Positions 1-5,683 of a stretch of 7,662 nucleotides of DNA are shown here, piece after piece. Origin of the DNA: Planctomycetota bacterium (GTDB lineage Bacteria > Planctomycetota > Phycisphaerae > UBA1845 > PWPN01); contig CP070790.1 of assembly GCA_020346805.1 (NCBI GenBank), forward strand, positions 3,607,073 through 3,614,734, given 5' to 3'. The translations under genes and the position numbers were made by a program. The notes beneath the pieces were generated by a model. It had not been told where the DNA came from and searched no databases. It worked only from the letters and a program-made list of their open reading frames with translations. Numbering within the stretch: the first letter of the stretch is position 1; the number at the start of each line of letters is the position of its first letter.

Positions 1-884
1 ACATCAGCGAAGGGCGGGCCATGGTCAATGCGGCTCGAAAATATAACCGGCTGATGTTGGCCGGTACCCAGCAGCGAAGCGGTGACCATTTCATAAGTGC
101 CAAGCAATACATCGACTCCGGCAAGCTGGGCAAAATCTGTATGTGCCGGGCTTGGATACTTTCTCATAAAAATCCTTTGGAGTTTTCACCGGATACCGCT
201 ACGCCGTCACACGTGGATTATGATCTTTGGTTAGGTCCTGCTCCCAAGCGCAAATTCAATCCCAACCGCTTCCATTGGAATTGGCGATGGTATTGGGATT
301 ACGCCGGCGGCCAGCAGGCCGATTGGGGGATTCATTTAATTGATATCATTCAGTGGTTTATGGGTGTAAATGCACCTGATTCCGTTTCCTCTTCAGGGGC
401 AAAACGCATATTGCAGGATAATACCGAAACTCCCGATACCCAGGAAACCATCTTTAATTACCCAAATTTTGACTTGGTTTATGAACATAGACAGGCCAAT
501 GCCCGACCCATCGAGAATCGTAAGCATGGTATGGCGTTTTATGGGGAAAACGGCACACTGGTGATAACACGAGGTGAATGGGCCGTTTATTCCGAAGGGC
601 AGCGTATTGCCAAACCGCCGAAGGTTAATGGTGGGCCGGATAACAATATGTTTGTCAAGCATGCCCGGCACTTTTTGCAGTGCGTCAGACGAGAGGCCAA
701 GCCTAATGCCGACATCGAATCAGGGCATCGCAGTACCTCAACCTGCCAGTTGGCCAATATTTCCATGCTCGTGGGACGGAAAATAAAATGGGACGCCGCC
801 AGGGAAGTTGTTATTGATGATCCGGAGGCGAACGCCTTGCTCAAGCGTAAATATCGAAAGCCCTGGGTATTGCCGGAAGTCTGA
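1..884 (+). CDS. Gfo/Idh/MocA family oxidoreductase, 5'-truncated by window edge
   Basis: This is the C-terminal part of a probable NAD(P)-dependent sugar or polyol dehydrogenase. The frame is open from the first bases: codons from position 3 read ISEGRAM and continue into the Met codon at 21. That Met is therefore internal, and the true start lies upstream. The segment ISEGRAMVNAARKYN followed by AGTQQRS matches the last helix and strand of the Rossmann domain in this family. The dinucleotide-binding glycine motif and the EKP motif must lie outside the window. The rest is the alpha/beta C-terminal domain. It holds a DYDLWLGPAP segment and a DWGIHLIDIIQWF segment (about 101-113 counted from the Met at 21), whose His is the usual catalytic or substrate-binding His. 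This sub-type is abundant in Planctomycetota. Substrate cannot be told from sequence. It sits 39 nt before a sugar isomerase-like lipoprotein gene, which suggests joint sugar metabolism. Confidence 0.9.
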   Translation, partial: ISEGRAMVNAARKYNRLMLAGTQQRSGDHFISAKQYIDSGKLGKICMCRAWILSHKNPLEFSPDTATPSHVDYDLWLGPAPKRKFNPNRFHWNWRWYWDYAGGQQADWGIHLIDIIQWFMGVNAPDSVSSSGAKRILQDNTETPDTQETIFNYPNFDLVYEHRQANARPIENRKHGMAFYGENGTLVITRGEWAVYSEGQRIAKPPKVNGGPDNNMFVKHARHFLQCVRREAKPNADIESGHRSTSTCQLANISMLVGRKIKWDAAREVVIDDPEANALLKRKYRKPWVLPEV

Positions 885-911
885 TACGTGTCGTCAAAAG
901 ACAAATATTAT

Positions 912-916
912 GGGAG
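912..916 (+). promoter_or_regulatory. Ribosome binding site that decides the lipoprotein start
   Basis: GGGAG lies 7 nt before the ATG at 924. The same frame is also open from a GTG at 888, but that GTG has no Shine-Dalgarno sequence and would put 12 polar residues in front of the signal peptide. The ATG at 924 is therefore preferred. Confidence 0.7.
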
Positions 917-923
917 TAAATTA

Positions 924-1862
924 ATGCGGCCAAACATTAATATTAACCTGCTGTTGGTTATATCGTTGACAATAGTAATCCTATCCGGTTGCCAGCAGCC
1001 GGATACGTTTATGTCGCGCTATAACCAGGCTGAGTATGGCTACCAACCTCGGATTGCGGTAGGGATGTACATCTGGAGGCAGGATCGCCACAAACGGAAG
1101 GTCGATTATTTCGAAGATCTCGATGCCGTCTTTGCCGAGGCCAAGGCGGCCGGCGCGGAATCTATCGAGGATTTTCTGACCTTGTTCGATAACGACCAAC
1201 GAGCGGCAAGAACAAAGAGTTTGTTGGCCAAGCATAATCTGAAACTGGCCGGTTTATATGTCAATGGGGTGTTTGATGACCAGGCAGAGGCTGAAAAAAC
1301 TATCGAATCCATCCTCACCGATGCGGCCCGAGCAAAAGAATTTGCCCCCATTTTTATCGACGCAAATCCTCGGGCGTTACCCGGCAAGAAGATGAAAACG
1401 GATAAGCAGTTGGCTACCCAGGTTAAGATGCTTAATAAACTGGGCGAGAAACTGGCGGAAATGAACATGTATCTGGTAATCCATCAGCACGATCCGGAAA
1501 TCCTGCACAACGCCCGGGAACACAGGTATAACGTGAAAAATGTCGACCCGGAATATGTCGGCTTTTGCCTGGATACCCATTGGGTATATCGAGGCGGTCT
1601 GGATCCATTTACCCTGGTCAAGGAAGCGGGTCCGAAGCTGGAAGCCATGCATCTGCGCAATTCCAAAAATGGTGTTTGGGGCGAGGCCTTCGGGCCCGGC
1701 GATATTGATTATGTTCCCATCGCCCAATATCTCAAGGACAGCAAATACAGAGGCTGGCTGATACTCGAACCGGCCTATGAAAAGAAAACCAAAGTCACTC
1801 GTTCTCTAGTTGATAATATCAAACAGGGATTGGCTTATTTAAAATCTGTTTTCATAGATTAA
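924..1862 (+). CDS. Lipoprotein, sugar phosphate isomerase/epimerase-like TIM barrel
   Basis: The 312-residue protein resembles the xylose isomerase-like TIM-barrel superfamily (AP_endonuc_2 type), whose members isomerise, epimerise or lyse sugars and inositol derivatives using a divalent metal. Residues 1-23 form a lipoprotein signal peptide: a hydrophobic stretch about 8-20, then lipobox LSGC with Cys23. The mature protein should be membrane anchored, and Gln at +2 does not suggest inner-membrane retention by the E. coli rule. The barrel contains VIHQHD (His187, His189), CLDTHW (Asp217, His219), MHLRN (His243) and LILEP (Glu282), placed as expected for the metal-binding Asp, His and Glu. 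The MHLRNSKNGVWGEAFGPGDID segment plus RGWLILE is typical of this superfamily's last strands. Export is unusual for such an enzyme. It lies between a Gfo/Idh/MocA gene and a secreted glycosidase-like gene, probably in one operon. The exact reaction is unknown; a 3-keto-sugar lyase or isomerase is one option. Confidence 0.82.
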   Translation: MRPNININLLLVISLTIVILSGCQQPDTFMSRYNQAEYGYQPRIAVGMYIWRQDRHKRKVDYFEDLDAVFAEAKAAGAESIEDFLTLFDNDQRAARTKSLLAKHNLKLAGLYVNGVFDDQAEAEKTIESILTDAARAKEFAPIFIDANPRALPGKKMKTDKQLATQVKMLNKLGEKLAEMNMYLVIHQHDPEILHNAREHRYNVKNVDPEYVGFCLDTHWVYRGGLDPFTLVKEAGPKLEAMHLRNSKNGVWGEAFGPGDIDYVPIAQYLKDSKYRGWLILEPAYEKKTKVTRSLVDNIKQGLAYLKSVFID

Positions 1863-1918
1863 GATAATATGATAAAATCCCTTGCATATACTTTGTTGGT
1901 AATAAGGAAAATTTTATT

Positions 1919-3394
1919 ATGCAGATAACCAGTCCCCGGGCACGTTATGAGAAACGTGTAGTCATATTTGTTGTATCTTTGCTGTTTTTTGCCGGATTTT
2001 TGGCTGTTCCCCAAGTTGCCTACTCCAAGGATTTCTCGAGCATAATTGGTTCTTCCCACGCCTCAGGCAAATACTATTTTACCGATAGAGATTTTGTTAA
2101 CGAGGGGGCTATCGCGGTTGCCAAGGCCGGCATGCGGGTAATCAAGATCTGGTTTGACGACCCTGCCGGCTATTACATGTGGAATAGCAATTGGCCCGAC
2201 AAGTTTGATAATTACGTGGAAATGGCCAGGCATCCATACTATCAGGAGCTGTTTAATCGGCCTTTCGAAACCTACGTCCTTACGCTGTTTCACAAGGTGG
2301 ATTTTCATGATGGTGTGCCCGATCCTTTGCCGATGGAAGTTGAGCAGAGATATTATGAGTTGGCAAAGCATCTGCTGCTTACCTATCGCGGCACCGGCAA
2401 GACGTTTATCATCGGCCATCATGAGGGCGATTGGCATCTGCGCGGCACCACCAAGAGGACGCCGGAATACGATCCTTCCGAAAAATCCATCCAAGGCATG
2501 ATTCGATGGTACAAGGCTCGCCAGCGGGGGGTCGATCGTGCCAAACGCGAAATTCCTGCTGCAGATATCAGGGTTTTCCACGCCGCAGAAGTAAACCTGG
2601 TAAAATTCGCCATGGAAGGCAGGCCAACGGTTACCAACAATGTTCTTCCTTATGTCAATTGCGACCTGGTTTCATATTCCGCATATGATACCAGTATTCA
2701 TACTCATCGTGAGGAGAACGAGGCCAGATGGAGAAAAATCTTTCGGCAAGCGCTGGACTATATTGATACCAAAGTTGCCGACAAACCACCTTTTGGCAGC
2801 AAGAATATTTTTATCAGCGAATACGGCGGTCCGGAACAGCAGTGGGGCGGTGATGGGGAAGCCGCCGAGCAATTATCCAGATTATGTAAGGCAACCATAG
2901 AAGAAGCTGCTGCCTGGGGCTGCCCATACATTATTTACTGGCAGGTGTATTGTAATGAGTGTTGCCAGGGGGGTGACGATCCCTGTATTGCCGTCGGCGG
3001 TTCCCACCGGGGGGCAAGACCTGCAAAGAGCAACCGCGATTGTCGAGGCTTCTGGATGATTAAACCCGACGGCACTCACAGTTCCGCCTGGGATTACTTT
3101 ACCTCTCTTACAAAACCGTATCTGGCTGCTCCCGATGATTTCACCGCCAAGCTGTGGGTCGATCAGAAAAAGGTGCGACTCGCGTGGACTGAGTCGCCCG
3201 ACAAAGCCAGTTCCCGGCTTGAAAAGTCTGTAAATAGGAATCCGTATATTCTTGTAGACAACTCGCCTGTTGGCAGGACATTCTATGATGATTCTGACAT
3301 AAAACCGGGTAACAAGTATCGGTACCGCGTAAGATTTGAAAAAAATAAATATCCGCCGACTTCCTGGTTTTATACCAGGCAGATTCAATATTAA
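1919..3394 (+). CDS. Secreted glycoside hydrolase-like TIM-barrel protein (clan GH-A-like, family unassigned)
   Basis: The product has 491 residues. The ATG follows AAGGAAA with 8 nt spacing, giving a good start. Residues about 13-36 form a signal peptide with a basic N-region (RARYEKR), a hydrophobic core and possible cleavage after VAYS, so export is predicted. The body looks like a (beta/alpha)8 barrel. RVIKIWFD (73-80) resembles an early strand. FIIGHHEGDW places Glu169 where a clan GH-A acid/base would sit. IFISEYGGPE places Glu301 where the nucleophile would sit, and IIYWQVY (338-344) resembles strand 8 with its substrate-binding Trp. Residues 335-375 carry six Cys (335, 345, 348, 349, 356, 375), suggesting a disulfide-bonded loop. 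The last 90 residues or so (DDFTAKLWVDQKKVRLAWTES through YRYRVRF) look like a fibronectin III-like beta domain. I cannot assign a CAZy family. The gene follows the lipoprotein gene by 56 nt with no terminator seen. Catalytic roles are inferred from motif position only. Confidence 0.68.
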   Translation: MQITSPRARYEKRVVIFVVSLLFFAGFLAVPQVAYSKDFSSIIGSSHASGKYYFTDRDFVNEGAIAVAKAGMRVIKIWFDDPAGYYMWNSNWPDKFDNYVEMARHPYYQELFNRPFETYVLTLFHKVDFHDGVPDPLPMEVEQRYYELAKHLLLTYRGTGKTFIIGHHEGDWHLRGTTKRTPEYDPSEKSIQGMIRWYKARQRGVDRAKREIPAADIRVFHAAEVNLVKFAMEGRPTVTNNVLPYVNCDLVSYSAYDTSIHTHREENEARWRKIFRQALDYIDTKVADKPPFGSKNIFISEYGGPEQQWGGDGEAAEQLSRLCKATIEEAAAWGCPYIIYWQVYCNECCQGGDDPCIAVGGSHRGARPAKSNRDCRGFWMIKPDGTHSSAWDYFTSLTKPYLAAPDDFTAKLWVDQKKVRLAWTESPDKASSRLEKSVNRNPYILVDNSPVGRTFYDDSDIKPGNKYRYRVRFEKNKYPPTSWFYTRQIQY

Positions 3395-3461
3395 CCCGGT
3401 TAGTACTGGAATAGTGCAAATGTCCTAAAGTATTTTTCCATCCCGTTCGTATTATATCCGC

Positions 3462-3491
3462 TTGACATTGTCGATCCGGCCAGACTAGCAT
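3462..3491 (+). promoter_or_regulatory. Putative sigma70-type promoter for ribE-pdxA
   Basis: A perfect -35 hexamer TTGACA (3462-3467) is followed after 18 nt by TAGCAT (3486-3491), a 4/6 match to TATAAT. It lies in the 144-nt gap before ribE and faces it, giving a leader of about 40 nt. That leader is too short for an FMN riboswitch, and no conserved RFN elements were seen. The call rests on sequence match and position only. Confidence 0.5.
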
Positions 3492-3538
3492 GAAGTAATG
3501 ATCTATGTGAGGGGCGCGACAGAAATGGTGATTAAGTC

Positions 3539-4189
3539 ATGTTTACGGGTGTTATTCGAGCGATGGGGACTGTACAATCGATCCGGCGCGGATCGACAAG
3601 TGCTCGTCTGGTGCTGAAGGCACCCGATCTTCCACGTCCCATATCCAACGGCTCCAGTATTTGCGTCAACGGTGTTTGTCTTACCGTCGCGAAATGTGAT
3701 GATACGAATATCGAATATGATGTGGTGCCGGAAACTTTGTCCCGCAGCACACTTGGCAATTTGTCCGTAGGCGATCGCGTAAACCTGGAACCCAGTTTGC
3801 GGATGGGGGATCCTCTGGATGGACATATGGTACAGGGGCATGTGGATGGTACGGCTCAAGTTCGCGAAATCAGGGTTAATGATGATGGCCATGTTATAGA
3901 GCTGTTGGCCGATGAATCATTGATTTCCTTTACCATACCTAAAGGATCGATTGCCGTTGACGGTGTATCGTTAACGGTAGTCGATGTCAGCAACGATGTA
4001 TTTAGTATTGCAATAATACCTACGACACTGAAAGAAACTACCCTCGGTTTGTTGAAGGTTAACGATAAAGTGAACATTGAAACGGATATTTTGGCAAGAA
4101 CCATTGTGACAACCATGAAACGTTGGAGAAGTTCTCCGGCCGAAAGTTCGATAACTATGGATATGCTTCGAGAACAGGGATTTTTCTGA
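3539..4189 (+). CDS. ribE: Riboflavin synthase, alpha chain
   Basis: This enzyme (EC 2.5.1.9) converts two 6,7-dimethyl-8-ribityllumazine molecules to riboflavin plus a pyrimidinedione, the last step of riboflavin synthesis, in the cytoplasm. The 216-residue length is normal. It begins with the family signature MFTGVI. An in-frame TAA at 3533-3535 lies just upstream, so this ATG is the first possible start. The two lumazine-binding barrels are visible as an internal repeat: GSSICVNGVCLTV (38-50) with VVPETLSRSTLG (62-73) in the first, and GSIAVDGVSLTV (136-147) with IIPTTLKETTLG (159-170) and VNIETDILAR (178-187) in the second. The linker MVQGHVDGTA (97-106) carries the conserved His101, and Cys47 matches the conserved active-site Cys. 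The C-terminal tail ending MLREQGFF is usual for the family. The Shine-Dalgarno is weak: GAGGGG at 3509-3514 is too far upstream. pdxA follows 4 nt after the stop codon, so the two are probably co-transcribed. The symbol follows Bacillus use; E. coli calls it ribC. Confidence 0.96.
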   Translation: MFTGVIRAMGTVQSIRRGSTSARLVLKAPDLPRPISNGSSICVNGVCLTVAKCDDTNIEYDVVPETLSRSTLGNLSVGDRVNLEPSLRMGDPLDGHMVQGHVDGTAQVREIRVNDDGHVIELLADESLISFTIPKGSIAVDGVSLTVVDVSNDVFSIAIIPTTLKETTLGLLKVNDKVNIETDILARTIVTTMKRWRSSPAESSITMDMLREQGFF

Positions 4190-4193
4190 TTTC

Positions 4194-5336
4194 ATGACTA
4201 CTCCGAATCTCAACAATTCGAACCTGGCCAGCACCGGTCCCTCAAACGATCGGCCGTTGATTGCCATTACCATGGGGGATCCGGCGGGCGTCGGTGCGGA
4301 AGTGGCGGTCAAGGCTTTGGACGATCCTGAGATTCGCCGGAGTGCCCGTTTTATCATCTTCGGCCTGAACGAAGCCATCGAATACGCCGCCGATCTGGCG
4401 GAGATCAATCCTTTCTGGTTTCGTCTGCCTCATGAACTTGTCACCCGCATCGAAAGTGGCGTGGTGGTTGCCGACTATGATGAATTCTCAATGTTCAGCC
4501 CCGCCGTTCGATATCCAACCGCCGAAGGGGGGGAAGCTTCGATGCGCTTTCTTGACGATGCCATCCGTAGCGCGCTCGGCGGCGATGTCGAAGCCATCGT
4601 TACCGCCCCCATATGCAAGGAAAGCTGGAGTTTGGCGGGTTACCATTTTCCGGGACATACCGAAAAACTGGCCCATGCCTGTCATACCAAACGGGTTACC
4701 ATGATGTTTGTCGGCGGACGTATGCGGATTGCCCTGGCCAGTATCCATGAAGCACTCTTCGATCTGCGCAATTCCTTTACCATCGGGCGCGTATTTCAGC
4801 CCATCGATCAGATGGGTGAGGCCCTTCGGAATTGGTTTGGCATAGAACAACCCCGTATTGCCGTTTGCGGGCTAAATCCACACGCCGGCGAAAACGGATT
4901 GTTCGGAGACGAGGAAAAAAGAATCATCGAGCCGGCTATCACCATGGCCCGCGAACACGGTTTTATCGTTGAAGGGCCCTTTCCCGCCGATACCTTGTTC
5001 TGGAAGGCGGCTCATGGACACTACGATGGTGTGGTGGCCATGTATCACGACCAGGGATTGATACCGATCAAGTTGTTGGCCTTTGAAAGTGCGTGCCAGA
5101 CAACCTTGGGGCTTCCGATAATTAGAACCAGTGTCGATCACGGGACGGCCTTCGATATCGTCGGACAAAACAGCGTCAATCCCGAGAGCATGAAATCCGC
5201 TATCCGTCTCGCCTGTGAAATGGCTCTGCGCAAACGAACGTTGCCGGTCGCCGCTACGATGGACAACAGTAAAGGTATCGGCGGCGAACATGTGAATTTG
5301 TCTGCTGATAATCTTGACAAAAAAAATACCGCATAA
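4194..5336 (+). CDS. pdxA: 4-hydroxythreonine-4-phosphate dehydrogenase
   Basis: PdxA (EC 1.1.1.262) oxidises 4-phosphohydroxy-L-threonine with NAD(P), leading to 3-amino-1-hydroxyacetone phosphate for pyridoxal phosphate synthesis in the DXP-dependent pathway. The 380-residue protein shows the family motifs in order: ITMGDPAGVGAE (25-36), TAPICK (137-142), FPGHTEKLAH (152-161), AVCGLNPHAGENG (223-235), EGPFPADTLFW (260-270), AMYHDQGLIPIK (282-293) and TLGLPIIRTSVDHGTAFDI (304-322). His155, His230 and His285 occupy the three metal-ligand positions. The first 20 residues, rich in Asn and Ser, extend beyond the usual N-terminus, which starts close to the GDPAG strand. The ATG at 4194 has only a weak, distant AGGGA (4176-4180). 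A later start is possible, but no better one with a Shine-Dalgarno was seen, and translation may be coupled to ribE. Its partner pdxJ is not in the window. Some PdxA homologues act in other pathways (PdxA2 type), but the vitamin neighbour favours the B6 role. Confidence 0.95.
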   Translation: MTTPNLNNSNLASTGPSNDRPLIAITMGDPAGVGAEVAVKALDDPEIRRSARFIIFGLNEAIEYAADLAEINPFWFRLPHELVTRIESGVVVADYDEFSMFSPAVRYPTAEGGEASMRFLDDAIRSALGGDVEAIVTAPICKESWSLAGYHFPGHTEKLAHACHTKRVTMMFVGGRMRIALASIHEALFDLRNSFTIGRVFQPIDQMGEALRNWFGIEQPRIAVCGLNPHAGENGLFGDEEKRIIEPAITMAREHGFIVEGPFPADTLFWKAAHGHYDGVVAMYHDQGLIPIKLLAFESACQTTLGLPIIRTSVDHGTAFDIVGQNSVNPESMKSAIRLACEMALRKRTLPVAATMDNSKGIGGEHVNLSADNLDKKNTA

Positions 5337-5390
5337 TCCCCCCAGATATGCCTTAAGCCCATTTTATTTACGCTTCTTGTATTTATTTTG

Positions 5391-5421
5391 CACATTTATG
5401 TGATCAAATATCGAATATTTG
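5391..5421. promoter_or_regulatory. Two adjacent perfect palindromes, possible operator
   Basis: CACATTTATGTG (5391-5402) has perfect 5-nt arms around TT. Two bases after it, CAAATATCGAATATTTG (5405-5421) has perfect 7-nt arms around CGA. The overlapping TGATCA at 5401-5406 is also palindromic. Such paired dyads upstream of a polysaccharide-lyase gene could bind dimeric regulators, but AT-rich DNA makes some palindromes by chance. No regulator family is assigned. Confidence 0.35.
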
Positions 5422-5535
5422 TATATATGAAGCACCCTGGGTATCGGACGGGCGGAGTGATTTAGGGCGCGAAAAAGCAGCTGAATTCAGTTTAAAATCT
5501 TTTTGGTAAGGGCCCAAAACAACGGTACAATGTTA

Positions 5536-5554
5536 GAGAGGAGGTATTTTACCT
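5536..5554 (+). promoter_or_regulatory. Orphan Shine-Dalgarno-like run partly inside a small hairpin
   Basis: GAGAGGAGGT (5536-5545) is a near-perfect match to the 16S anti-Shine-Dalgarno, yet no start codon follows at usable spacing. AGGTA-TTT-TACCT (5542-5554) can fold as a 5-bp stem that would hide its 3' end. It may be a transcript-leader element or a remnant of a lost gene start. It may also be chance. Confidence 0.25.
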
Positions 5555-5671
5555 GATAACTGGGTGTGAGGGGAATTTGATAAGGAACTCTTGCACTTTG
5601 GGTAGTATATTTATGCGCTGGGTAAACATGTGTGAATGTTAAATCGTGAGATATCAACTCGAGACTTTCAG

Positions 5672-5677
5672 AAGGGG
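5672..5677 (+). promoter_or_regulatory. Ribosome binding site of the PL8 lyase gene
   Basis: AAGGGG lies 6 nt before the ATG at 5684. The frame is also open from an ATG at 5636 (after a TGA at 5633), but that ATG has no Shine-Dalgarno and would put 16 charged residues before the signal peptide. The start at 5684 is preferred. Confidence 0.65.
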
Positions 5678-5683
5678 AACGAG

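Larger units (their letters stand above)
5337..5683 (+). other. 347-nt AT-rich intergenic control region between pdxA and the PL8 lyase gene
   Basis: I found no convincing gene here. The stretch holds no tRNA-like fold that I recognise and no strong rho-independent terminator after pdxA. It does contain several inverted repeats: 5391-5402, 5405-5421, CTGAATTCAG at 5481-5490 and 5542-5554. It also has an unused Shine-Dalgarno-like run at 5536-5545. A 9-codon ORF at 5613-5642 (MRWVNMCEC) lacks a good ribosome binding site and is not called. No promoter with both good hexamers and spacing was found, so the lyase promoter remains unplaced. Confidence 0.6.

Noticed and set aside
966..971. TTGACA hexamer inside the lipoprotein signal-peptide coding region
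   Set aside because: No -10 hexamer lies at suitable spacing, and the bases are explained by the hydrophobic codons.
2063..2581. 172-codon minus-strand ORF opposite the glycosidase-like gene
   Set aside because: It lies fully inside a gene with a signal peptide and coherent protein motifs, and its translation shows no recognisable domain.
2882..3388. 168-codon minus-strand ORF
   Set aside because: It is antisense to the 3' part of the glycosidase-like gene. No ribosome binding site or family resemblance was seen.
3398..3411. Possible terminator hairpin after the glycosidase-like gene
   Set aside because: The stem is only about 5 bp with a wobble pair, and no T-run follows directly.
3395..3538. 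FMN riboswitch before riboflavin synthase
   Set aside because: The leader after the putative promoter is about 40 nt, and none of the conserved riboswitch segments were recognised.
5314..5337. TTGACA and CATAAT near the end of pdxA as a promoter for the lyase
   Set aside because: The spacer is only 12 nt, too short for a sigma70 promoter, and the gene start is about 350 nt away.
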